Part shown: piece after piece, positions 9,997 through 20,100 of the stretch
Numbering within the stretch: the first letter of the stretch is position 1
Layout: every line of letters starts with the position of its first letter
DNA from: Thiothrix sp. UBA5583
GTDB lineage: Bacteria > Pseudomonadota > Gammaproteobacteria > Thiotrichales > Thiotrichaceae
Assembly: GCA_002425225.1 (NCBI GenBank)
Contig: DILV01000030.1
Span: 1-64,000, forward strand
Length of the DNA: 64,000 nt
Direction of reading: 5' to 3'
Translations under genes and position numbers: made by a program
Notes under the pieces: generated by a model
Told to the model about the DNA's origin: nothing
The model's input: only the letters and a program-made list of their open reading frames with translations
Databases searched by the model: none

Positions 9997-11034
9997 ATGC
10001 AAATTCGTGAAAATGTTAGCCTGCAAGGGCTGAATACCTTTGGTCTGGCGGCTTCCGCCCGTTATTTTTGCTCCCTGCACAAGCTGGGTGGGTTGCGCAC
10101 CGTGATGCAATGGACGCAGGAACATCCCGAGTTACCTGTGCTGTTTCTAGGGGGCGGCAGCAACCTGCTGTTTGTGGAAGATTTTCCGGGGCTGGTGGTG
10201 CATGTACGCTTGCGGGATCGGGAGGTTTTGGGGCAAGACAATGATTATGTCTATGTCAGGGCGGCGGCGGGTGAAAACTGGCACGAATTTGTGCGCTGGA
10301 CGATTGAGCAAGGTTTCGCCGGGCTGGAAAACCTGTCATTGATCCCAGGTACGGTCGGTGCTGCACCCGTGCAGAATATCGGTGCGTATGGGGTGGAACT
10401 GAAAGACTGTTTGCATGAGTTGCAGGCGGTCGATTGGCGCACGGGTGAATTGCGTGAGTTCAGCCAGGAAGAATGCCGTTTTGGCTACCGTGACAGCTAT
10501 TTCAAGTCAGTGGAACCAGGGCGTTGGCTGATTGTTGCGGTCGTGTTCCGCTTGCCACGCAAGCCACAGTGGAAAACCGATTATGCCGGGGTGCGAGAAC
10601 AGCTTGCAGGCAAGGAACTGGATGCATGTACCATCAGTGATGCCATTATCCGTATGCGTCAGGAAAAACTGCCGGATCCGGCACAGATTGGCAATGCAGG
10701 CAGTTTTTTCAAGAATCCGGTGATTGCGCAAGCGCAGTGGGATGCTCTGAAGGCGCAATTCCCGGCTATACCCGGCTGGCCGCAGGCGGGTGGGGTAAAA
10801 ACATCGGCAGGCTGGCTAATTGATCAGTGTGGCTGGAAAGGTCGGCGAGAGGGTGACGCTGGTACTTATGCCAAACATGCGCTGGTGCTGGTCAATCACG
10901 GTAATGCAACTGGGCAGCAAATCTGGGCATTCGCCCAAGGCATCATTTTGTCAGTGCAGGACAAGTTTGGCATCAGGCTGGAAGCTGAACCGGGTATAAT
11001 TTTCCACCCATGCTCTGGGTTCACGGGGCAATGA
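9997..11034 (+). CDS. murB: UDP-N-acetylenolpyruvoylglucosamine reductase
   Basis: A flavoprotein of 345 residues that reduces UDP-GlcNAc-enolpyruvate to UDP-MurNAc with NADPH in peptidoglycan precursor synthesis. It shows the FAD-binding LGGGSNLLF, the segment NLSLIPGTVGAAPVQNIGAYG, and the catalytic serine in GNAGSFFKNPV. The C-terminal Glu in EAEPGIIFHP completes the active site. The length and the extended loop make it a type I (E. coli-like) MurB. It starts 3 nt after the heme A synthase stop codon, so the pair is probably transcribed together. Confidence 0.96.
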   Translation: MQIRENVSLQGLNTFGLAASARYFCSLHKLGGLRTVMQWTQEHPELPVLFLGGGSNLLFVEDFPGLVVHVRLRDREVLGQDNDYVYVRAAAGENWHEFVRWTIEQGFAGLENLSLIPGTVGAAPVQNIGAYGVELKDCLHELQAVDWRTGELREFSQEECRFGYRDSYFKSVEPGRWLIVAVVFRLPRKPQWKTDYAGVREQLAGKELDACTISDAIIRMRQEKLPDPAQIGNAGSFFKNPVIAQAQWDALKAQFPAIPGWPQAGGVKTSAGWLIDQCGWKGRREGDAGTYAKHALVLVNHGNATGQQIWAFAQGIILSVQDKFGIRLEAEPGIIFHPCSGFTGQ

Positions 11035-11040
11035 CACATT

Positions 11041-11907
11041 TTACTTCCGCAAGCATCTGTCCACCACCCTTGCAAAGCGTTCTGCCGCCTCGGTATCCAT
11101 ATTGAAATACAGCGACGGTTCAATCAGTTCCAGTTCCATCAGGGCGAAACCTGCGCCTAACCGTACCCAGTCGATGCGGGCATACAAGACAGGAGTAGGA
11201 ATGGCTGCCAGTACCTGACGGCTCAAGGCTAGCAGTAACGGTTCCGGTTCTACACTGCGTAACAGGCTGCCGTATTCTTCCTGCACCCGGAAATCACCTG
11301 CTTTGGGTGTTTTGAGGATGCTGTGACTGTATTCATTGCCGAAAAAGAACAGGGAATACTCGCCTTCGGTGATGATGTCAGGCAGAAAGGGCTGCACCAT
11401 GCATTCGCGTTGTCGAAATGTGCGGATCAGCAAATCTGCCTGTTTGGTCGCTGCATCTGGTGTCAGGCGGAAGGTGTCGAAAGCCGCAGCACTGATCACG
11501 GGTTTTATGATGATTTCAGGGCTTGTCCACCGAGAAAACAGTTCTGGCAGTTGTGCGGTCGTCAGCTCTGGTAGCCATAGGGTGGGGACAATGGGAATGC
11601 CTTGGGCAGCCAAATCGCGCAAATAATGTTTTTGCAGATTCCAGCGTATGACAGATAACGGGTTTTCCAGGCGGGCTAAAGAACGGTCGATAGTTTCCAA
11701 CACTTTGAGAAAGGCTGCTGGTGCATCCTGATAATCCCAACAGGAGCGAATGATGACCAGATCGAAAGAATTCCAGTCGATATGCGGGTCGCGCCATGCC
11801 ACGGTCTGGACATGCCAGCCGTAACGCTGCATGGGCGCCAGCAGCAGCTCGTCATAGCAGACGAAACTGCCGAGGTCGTCCATGCTCAGCAAGGCACAGC
11901 GTTTCAC
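11041..11907 (-). CDS. ATP-grasp domain protein of unknown substrate
   Basis: A 288-residue protein with the ATP-grasp fold seen in glutathione synthetase, RimK and DcsG-like ligases. Visible signatures are IIIKPVISAAAFDTFRL (Lys that contacts ATP), VQPFLPDIITEGEYSLFFFGNEYSHSILK with a gap between the two halves, and the metal-binding end ARIDWVR followed by LMELELIEPSLYF. Such proteins form amide or peptide-like bonds using ATP, but nothing here identifies the substrate. Its start overlaps the DEAD-box helicase stop by 4 nt, so it is translated as part of that operon. Confidence 0.8.
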   Translation of the reverse strand: MKRCALLSMDDLGSFVCYDELLLAPMQRYGWHVQTVAWRDPHIDWNSFDLVIIRSCWDYQDAPAAFLKVLETIDRSLARLENPLSVIRWNLQKHYLRDLAAQGIPIVPTLWLPELTTAQLPELFSRWTSPEIIIKPVISAAAFDTFRLTPDAATKQADLLIRTFRQRECMVQPFLPDIITEGEYSLFFFGNEYSHSILKTPKAGDFRVQEEYGSLLRSVEPEPLLLALSRQVLAAIPTPVLYARIDWVRLGAGFALMELELIEPSLYFNMDTEAAERFARVVDRCLRK

Positions 11908-13937
11908 TTGAAACGCTTGGGTTTGCCTTTATCCTTGTCAGGACCTTTTTTCTTCGCTGGCGGTTTGCTGCCGTGTGTTTTGTCATCAGCAAAACGGGGT
12001 TTGTCGCTACTAAATCTGGGCTTGTCCCCCCCAAAGCGGGGTTTGTCCGCACCTGCTGGTCGGTCGCTGCCGAATCTGGGTCTGTCACTACCACCGGGTT
12101 TGTCAGTGCGGGGGCGGCGATCATCACTGTCATGGCGGCGGTTTTCACGACGATGGGAGGCGGGGGCATCACCACGCGGACGACGTTCACCACGATCACT
12201 TTCCTGACGTTTGCTACCACCGCCACTGCGGTTGGGGGAATAATCTGCTGCGGATTCGTCAGTCAGTTCAATGTTGAGCATTTGTCCAGCAACCCGAGCG
12301 CGTTTCAGGTCGTGGAGGATTTCTTTCGGCATTCCAGCAGGCAAATCGACTAGGCTGAATTCCTGCTGGATGTCGATGTGACCGATATAGCGGCTATCCA
12401 GACCAGCTTCATTGGCTATTGCGCCAACAATGTTGCCCGGTTTGACGCCATGCGCACGCCCTACGGCAAGGCGGAAACGCTGCATTTCAATGGTGTCTTC
12501 GTCACTGCTGAAGGCAGAGTTGGCTTTGCGTTTGCCCTTGCGCTGTTCCTGGTCGCGTGGTTCACGTTCGCGTGCAGTACCAGGGTTAAACGCGGGGTGG
12601 GCTTTTCTTTCTTCCAGCAGCATCGGTTCGTCGCCTTGCAACAGGCGGGCGAGGGCGGCTGCGACTTCGACGGCGGGGACATTGTGTTCGCGCTCGTAGT
12701 CGCTGATCAGTTGTTGATAGAGGTCAAGGCTATCTTCGGCTTCCAGTGTGTCGGTGATGCGCTGTTTGAACTGGGCAATGCGCAGGTTGTTGATGACTTC
12801 GGTGGACGGCAATTCCATCAACTCAATCGGCTTGCGGGTGGCGCGTTCAATCGCCCGCAGCAAATGGCGTTCACGCGGAGAAACGAACAGGATGGCATCA
12901 CCGCTGCGCCCGGCACGTCCGGTACGCCCGATACGGTGGACGTAGGATTCGGTGTCAGTAGGGATGTCGTAGTTGATGACGTGGCTGATGCGTTCCACGT
13001 CCAGTCCGCGAGCGGCGACATCGGTGGCGATCAGGATGTCGATCTTGCCTTTCTTTAACTGGTCAATGGTGCGTTCGCGCACGTTCTGCGGAATATCGCC
13101 GTTGAGAGCAACCGCGCCGTAGCCACGGGCTTGCAGTTTATCAGCCAGTTCCACGGTTTCATTTTTGGTGCGCACGAAAATGATCACGGCATCAAATGGC
13201 TCTGCTTCGAGGATGCGGGTAAGCGCGTCCAGTTTGTGCAGGCCACTGACCAGCCAATAACGTTGGCGGATAGTTTCCGCCGTGGTGGTGCTGACCTTGA
13301 TTTTGACTTCCGCCGGATTGTTCAGGTAGCTCTGCGCAATGCGGTGGATGGCAGGTGGCATGGTGGCGGAAAACAGCGCGATTTGGCGAGTGACCGGGGT
13401 CTGTTCCATGATCCATTCGATGTCTTCGATGAAACCCATGCGCAGCATTTCGTCAGCTTCATCCAGCACCAGTGCTTGCAGGTTGTCGAGCTTGAGGGTT
13501 TCACGGCGCAGGTGATCCATTACCCGACCCGGTGTACCGACCACAACGTGGACGCCGCGTTCCAGTTGGCGGAATTGGGTGCGGTAATCCTGCCCGCCGT
13601 AGATCGGCATGACGTGGAAACCGGGCAGCTTGCCAGCGTATTTCTGGAAGGCTTCCGCTACCTGTATCGCCAGTTCGCGAGTGGGGGCGAGGACGAGGAT
13701 TTGCGGGCCGGTTTTGCTCAAATCCAGCCGGGAGAGTAAGGGCAGGGCGAAAGCGGCGGTTTTGCCTGTGCCGGTTTGTGCTTGCCCCAGGACATCACGT
13801 CCTTCCAGCAAATACGGAATGGTTTCGGCCTGAATGGCAGAAGGTGTTTCATAGCCCAACTCCTGTACAGCTTGCAGGATGGAGGCGGCGAGGCCGAGTT
13901 CGGTGAACGCAGGTAAAGAATTTGTTTCTGGGGACAT
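11904..13937 (-). CDS. deaD: DEAD-box RNA helicase, CsdA/DeaD type
   Basis: An ATP-dependent RNA helicase of 677 residues involved in ribosome assembly, mRNA decay and cold adaptation. The N-terminal core holds motif I AQTGTGKT (53-60), DEAD (159-162) and SAT (190-192). The second RecA domain ends with HRIGRTGRAGR. A DbpA-like RNA-binding domain follows (RLAVGRAHGVKPGNIVGAIANE). The C-terminus is a low-complexity basic tail with near-repeats of DKPRFGG/DKPRFSS and a final Lys-rich patch, typical of RNA-binding tails in CsdA. The start at 13937 (MSPETNS) is preferred over 13967 because homology begins there; neither has a strong ribosome binding site. The ATP-grasp gene downstream overlaps by 4 nt. 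Confidence 0.93.
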   Translation of the reverse strand: MSPETNSLPAFTELGLAASILQAVQELGYETPSAIQAETIPYLLEGRDVLGQAQTGTGKTAAFALPLLSRLDLSKTGPQILVLAPTRELAIQVAEAFQKYAGKLPGFHVMPIYGGQDYRTQFRQLERGVHVVVGTPGRVMDHLRRETLKLDNLQALVLDEADEMLRMGFIEDIEWIMEQTPVTRQIALFSATMPPAIHRIAQSYLNNPAEVKIKVSTTTAETIRQRYWLVSGLHKLDALTRILEAEPFDAVIIFVRTKNETVELADKLQARGYGAVALNGDIPQNVRERTIDQLKKGKIDILIATDVAARGLDVERISHVINYDIPTDTESYVHRIGRTGRAGRSGDAILFVSPRERHLLRAIERATRKPIELMELPSTEVINNLRIAQFKQRITDTLEAEDSLDLYQQLISDYEREHNVPAVEVAAALARLLQGDEPMLLEERKAHPAFNPGTAREREPRDQEQRKGKRKANSAFSSDEDTIEMQRFRLAVGRAHGVKPGNIVGAIANEAGLDSRYIGHIDIQQEFSLVDLPAGMPKEILHDLKRARVAGQMLNIELTDESAADYSPNRSGGGSKRQESDRGERRPRGDAPASHRRENRRHDSDDRRPRTDKPGGSDRPRFGSDRPAGADKPRFGGDKPRFSSDKPRFADDKTHGSKPPAKKKGPDKDKGKPKRFK

Positions 13938-14073
13938 GGGTGTACAGGGTCGGAGAAAACCGGGCATTATGCGCCAGTTGGCGTTGTAGTGGAAGGTGAA
14001 TTTTTCCTATTCAGGCGCGAAACTGAACCAAATCTGACTCTCCGATAAGCGGCACTAATGGAAATTGTTTTTT

Positions 14074-14090
14074 AATAGACTTGATCTATT
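14074..14090. promoter_or_regulatory. Inverted repeat upstream of the giant gene
   Basis: AATAGA-N5-TCTATT (14074-14079 and 14085-14090) lies about 63 bp before the giant gene's start codon in an AT-rich stretch. It could be an operator, but no regulator is known and no convincing -35/-10 pair could be fixed around it. Confidence 0.3.
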
Positions 14091-14152
14091 GATAGTCGTA
14101 CACTGCGTATTAGAACAAATATTGTGCAGACTCATTGGTATTGCGAGGGATT

Positions 14153-17100
14153 ATGAAAGTGTGCAACGAACGTGTACGCGGGCTGCGCTCGTCTCGCCTA
14201 TTGCAACGTATCATTCTGAATGGTCTCTTGCCGGTTTTCCTGTTTTTGGGGAGTGCAACAGCCAGTCCTCTCGATCCTTCCGGCAGCCATGCCTACTCGT
14301 TGTATCCGGTGGATGGCAGTCTGGAAAAAATCAGTTCGTTACACCGTATTGCGCTCCAGCAACTGAATGACCCCGCCAGTATTGCCCAGGCTGCCAGCAA
14401 TGCGCTGGCTGTGACAAAAACCATGCCGGTAGGGCATCGGGCTTTCCTCAACCTGGATCTGGATTTCCTGCAAATTGCCCGTGCCAGTAATGTGTTGACC
14501 GATGCTAATGGCAAGCCGTTGGTGGTGGTGACTGGCACTGGGGGAGGTCTGCCTGATCACGGTATTTGGTTGGATAACGGCATTGCGGCAGTTGCGGCAA
14601 GAGTGGGCGAGTTTTTCAAACAGTACAAGGCGCTGGGTGGCACGGTCGATTTCGTGAGTCTGGATTACCGAGCACTGGCGCTGACTGCGGCTGACATCAA
14701 GGCGGCGGGGGAGGCTTCTGGTGATCTGGCAGCTTACTTGCTGGCGATCCAGAATGACAGCCGTTTTACCAGCGTGCAAACACAACTGGGGTTCACCGAT
14801 CTGGCTTCCATGTATGCAGGTGATGCGCAAGCCAGCTCGTGCCAGCAAACGTGGGATGCCGTGATGAAAGCACGTATGGCGGCTTACCTGAACCAGGCGT
14901 TTTATACCCCGTTGCGCACTTACTTCGGGGCAGCCCAAGTGGTGGCGCGGGATCAGGCTTATTACTCTAGTTCAATCCCCATTCCGGGTGAAAACCCCAA
15001 GGCCGGAGCCTACGTTGGTACAGGGCAAAGCAAAACCCTGAGCGGGCAAATGCCTGCCACAGGTTTCACCATTAACCAGACTGCTTATGCTGCCACCCCC
15101 TTCAATGCTTTCCGCTACGAAACCAACCGGCTGCGTGGTATGGCAATGGCTTTCTCCCAGCCTCGTCCGCTCTACCCCTATCTGACGGGCAAGGGGCAAA
15201 CTGCCTTGGCTGACGGTTACGCGCCTTTGCTGGCTGAATCTGACCTGTATCAGGAAATGTTGCTACATGCCGGGCTGAGCGGGGCGCGGAAGTTTGTTTA
15301 CATGAACAACAACCAGTCCGGTACAGATGATGCTTTGGTGAACAAGGTATTCCGTGAATTTGACCAACAGGTGGGAACCGCCGCGACTACCCGGCTGGCG
15401 GACAATGGGGTGGACTGGGCACAGCCGTTTGTGCTGACACCAGCCAGTACTGCCAGCGGCAGGGTTTGGCGTTTCACCCCGGAACTGGTAGCGGGAGCCG
15501 ACATCAATGCGATGGTGGAAAGTGTGTACCCCGCCAGATTTGCTCTGAATACAGGTTTGAAAGTGACCGTGCCGGATGCGCGGGTACAAAATCTTGCCGA
15601 GCCGGTTTCTGCGCAGGGTATCTGGCTGAAAGAGGAAACATCAGCGGAGGTGCTCTCTTGCCCGCAACTAGGCGCGGGTCAAAGCTGTGTGGCGTATTAT
15701 AAGGGGGGCGATGTTGCCGTGCAGCCTGCCCTGATGCTGGAACAGCCAGCGACGTTGGATGATAGTGGCAGTTCCACCCCGCTGTTTGTGAAAAACTGGC
15801 TGGCTGGTGGGCCGGATGCAGGAATTGGTGGTGATGGTTTTACTGCACAATACAATGCTGCGTTCAATGTGCTGGGTGGCACTTACCGTTTCACCCTGAA
15901 AGCAGATGATAGCGTGCGTTTGTGGGTGGATGATGCGCTGGTGTTGGATGGCAGTGCGGCTGCGGCGGTTTCTGCGCGTACCCTGACCACTGATGTATCG
16001 CTGACTCCGGGAACCCACCGTGTCCGCTTGCAGTACACTGACCTTGCTTACAACGCGCAGGTGGATTTATCGGTCAAGCGACTGGCTTGCAGTCTGGCGG
16101 ATGACAAGCTGTGTCTGACGTTCATTGACAAAACTGGCAAAACCCTGATCACTGATACGACGCCAACCCAGACTAGCAATGGTATCCAGTTTGATTTCAG
16201 CAAGTTCCGCTTCCCGGATGGCATTGATTTGTCCAGTGGTTTGTTGCTGCGTTGGGACGGGATGTTCCAGGTGGCAGCAACAGGTGATTACGCTTTTGAA
16301 ATCCGCCACGGCTTGGGGGCGTTGAAAATCTGGGTTGATGGTGCACTGCTGTATGAGAGTTCCGGCTACAGTGCCAACAATATCAGTCAAGCATTGAAAA
16401 ACCTATCCGCTGGTAGCCACCGCATTCAGGTTGAGTTGAAAGCTGTTCCGGGCAGTTACCTGAACATGAGCTGGAATGCTGCTTTGGTAGATTGCGCAAC
16501 TGTGCCGCAGGGCAGTTTCTGTGGTGAGTTTTTCGATAACATGACGCTGGCAGGCTCAGCCAAGCGCTTTCAGGCCACCAACAATATCAACTTTGACTGG
16601 GGTAGCCTGCCACCGGTAGCGGGTGGCACGATTCCGGCTGACAAGTTCTCGGCTCGCTGGGTGGGGGATTTTGTCTTTGAGAATGCCAATTACACCTTCA
16701 CGACCACCAGTGATGACGGGGTGCGGGTCTGGCTGGATGATCGCCTGATCATTGATTCGTGGCGTGACCAGTGGAACGGGTTGAACAAACAGGGTGTGTT
16801 GGTCAGCGCTGGTCAGCATCGAGTGACCATGGAATATTACGAAAATGGTGGCGGTGCGCTTGCCAAGCTGGATTGGCAGAAAGCAACCAGTGGTTGCACC
16901 AGTATCCCTGAAAACAAATTCTGCGGGGAATATTACGCCAATAACGGGGTGGCAGATGCTGCGGTTAAGGTCGATGAGGTGGCACAAATCGACTTTGCCT
17001 GGAAAGACGGTTCACCTTACCCGGAAGTGCCAGTTGACAAGTTTTCTGCCCGTTGGCAGGGCATGTTTGAGTTTGCCGCTGACAAATACCGTTTCATTGC

Positions 17101-20100
17101 CAAAGCCGATGATGGTGTGCGCGTCTGGGTAGATGACAAACTGATCATTGACCAATGGTCAGCCGATGCTAATCGTGAATACGTGTATGACCTGCCATTG
17201 AGCGCAGGCAAGCACCTGATCAAGTATGAGTACCGTGATAATGGTGGATGGGCCAGTGCACGCCTGAGTTGGGAAAAAATGGCGGGGTGCAGTGGTGCAC
17301 CACTCAACAGTTTCTGTGGTACTTTCTTTGCGGGCGATGCGTTAGCTGGGGATGTGTTGCGCACCCAGCAGGTTGCTGCGCTGAATTTCAACTGGGCTGA
17401 CCGCCCGATGCAGGGTGTGCCTGCGGATATGTTCTCGGCACGCTGGGAAGGTACTTTTGATTTTCCGGCAAGTGGTTATTACCGCTTCAACGCTGAGATG
17501 GATGATGGCGTGCAAGTCTGGGTTGACGGACAACCGGTGATAAGCCAGTGGAGTTCGGATTGGCGCTGGCCGGGCAAGGCACAGGCAACGCCGTTCATTG
17601 AAGCCGGTCAGCATGTGGTGAAAGTGGAATACCGCGAGCGTTACGGTACGGCTGCCCTGAAACTCGGTTGGCAACTGGTGGAAGGTTGTGGGGCAGTGCC
17701 TGACAATGCTTTCTGCATGATGTTGTTTAATAACCAGGCATTGGAAGGGTTGCCGGTACAAGTGCTTAAAACCCCTGCCACCATTGACTATGCCTGGGCT
17801 AATGCTCAACCGGAACCGATGGTGTCGAGTGATGGTTTTTCCGTGCGCTGGGTTGGCAAGGTCAATTTTGAAGAATCCCTGTACCGTTTCGTGACGGATT
17901 TTGATGACGGTGCAAAAGTCTGGGTAGATGGCGAATTGTTGCTGGATGGCTGGAACAGTACCAGCCCCTATAACGGCAAATACCGCAAACTGAAACAGAT
18001 GACGGCCGGTTTGCACGACATCAGGGTTGAATACCGTGATGTCAGCAGTACCGCAACCGCAAAACTGTTCTGGGAAAAAGCACCCGATTGCAGCGTGGTT
18101 CCTGAAGGAAAATTCTGCGCAACCATTTACGATGGCAAGGATTTGACGGTCAGCCCGGTCGATACACGCCTGGATGATGCGATTGATTTCAACTGGGTGA
18201 ATGCCCCCATGTTGCCCAATTACCTGAGTGATAATTTTGCAGTCCGCTGGGTGGGGGATTTCAATTTTGAAGCAGGGCAATATACCTTCGCTAGTACCAC
18301 CGATGACGGTGTGAGGGTCTGGCTGGACGACCAGTTGCTGATTGATGCCTGGCGTGATCAGGGGGCAACAACCTACAAGAAGGCCGTTGCAGTCAGTGCA
18401 GGCAAGCACCGTGTGCGAATGGAGTATTACGATCGTTCTTCCACCGCATCTGCCAAACTGGTTTGGGTGAAAAATACAGGGTGCAGCAGTGTTCCTGAAG
18501 GGCAGTTTTGTGCCGAGTATTACAACAATACCGATTTGTTTGACGATCCGGCCAAAGTACAGAATGAGACTGCCATCAATTACGAATGGAAAGATGCTAG
18601 CCCGTTGGCAGGTGTTAACCCTGATCAGTTTTCCGTGCGCTGGGTTGGTGACTTTGAACTGGCTGGTGACTACCGGTTTGTGGCACAGGCAGATGATCGG
18701 ATGCGTGTTTGGGTGGATGGCAACCTGCTGATTGATGCTTGGGATAGCAATGATGGCAAGGAGCAGTTCAAGGATGTATCGCTGTCTGCCGGTAAGCACC
18801 GTATCAAGATGGAAATGCGTGAATATGGCGGCTGGGCGCGTGCCAAACTGTTCTGGGAAGAGCGCAAGGAATGCAGCGGTATTCCAGACAACAGTTTTTG
18901 CGGCAGCTTCTTTGCCGGGGACGCACTGGTAGGTACTGCGGTACGCACGCAGGCAACGCCTTCCCTTAATTTTGACTGGGGTGCAAACCGCCCCATGCAC
19001 GGGGTAGGTTCTGAGCTATTTTCTGCCCGTTGGGAAGGCAGGTTCAATTTCAATGAAGGCTATTACCGTTTTAGCGGTGATGTGGATGACGGCATCAGGG
19101 TTTGGCTGGACGACGTATTGCTGATTGATCAGTGGTCAAAAGATTGGCAGTGGCAGGGTAAGGTTCAGGTTGTACCTTATGTGAGTAAGGGAGCGCATGT
19201 CGTCAAGGTTGAATACCGTGAAACCTATGGTGACGCTAGGATCAGGTTTGGCTGGGAAGAGGTCAACGGCTGTGCCAGTACGCCTGATAACCTGTTTTGT
19301 ATGGAGCTGTTCAACAACAAGGATTTGAGCGGTTTTGCCCGGCAAGTCATGAAAGCGGATGCCATCAATTTTGACTGGCAGGCTGGTTCGCCAGACCCAC
19401 TGGTGTTGAAGGATGGTTTCTCGGTACGCTGGACGGGCAATATCCAGTTTGAACAGGGCTTATACCGTTTCCTCACGGACGTGGACGATGGAGTCCGTTT
19501 GTGGGTGGATGATGTGGAAGTCATGAATGTCTGGACACCCCAAAGCCCCTGGTATGGCAAACAGCGCAAACTGCAAACCATGACGGCAGGTTTGCACAAG
19601 GTAAGGGTTGAATACCGTGAGGAATGGGGTAGTGCCAAAGCCAAAGTCTGGTGGGAAAAAGCACCGGATTGCAGTGCCGAGGTTCCACAAGGCAAGTTTT
19701 GCACCAGTTTCTACAATACCCGTGACCTGACGGGTACAGTGGTTGATAACCGTTATGATGATGCGGTCAATTTTGACTGGAAGGGTAATTCGCCACAAAA
19801 CGGGGTAAATGCAGACAATTTCTCTGCCCGCTGGCAAGGGCAATTCGATTTTGCCGAAGGTGAATATACCTTCACGGTCAGAAGCGATGATGGCTTCCGT
19901 TTGTGGGTAGATAATGAAAAGCTGATTGATGCATGGAAAAACCAGTCTGCTACGACCTATACCAAGCGTATTTTCCTGACAGGTGGCAATCATGTGGTTA
20001 AAGCGGAATATTACGATGCCACCGGTACTGCCGTTGCCCAGCTAAGCTGGAAAGCGGAACAGCTTAGTGAGCCACAGATCCCCGCCAGCCTGAGGACAAC

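Noticed and set aside
12378..13739. Two long plus-strand frames opposite the DEAD-box helicase gene
   Set aside because: Composition is that of a reverse-strand shadow; the minus strand encodes all helicase motifs.
17342..19000. 552-codon open frame on the minus strand inside the giant gene
   Set aside because: It is antisense to the PA14 repeats, its residues show no domain logic, and similar long frames (for example 23453-25006) occur wherever the plus-strand codon bias avoids stops in reverse. The sense ORF carries all the recognisable domains.
19136..20060. PA14 repeats considered as a recent tandem duplication or assembly artefact
   Set aside because: Paired domains are clearly diverged at the protein and DNA level, so this is an old duplication rather than an artefact.
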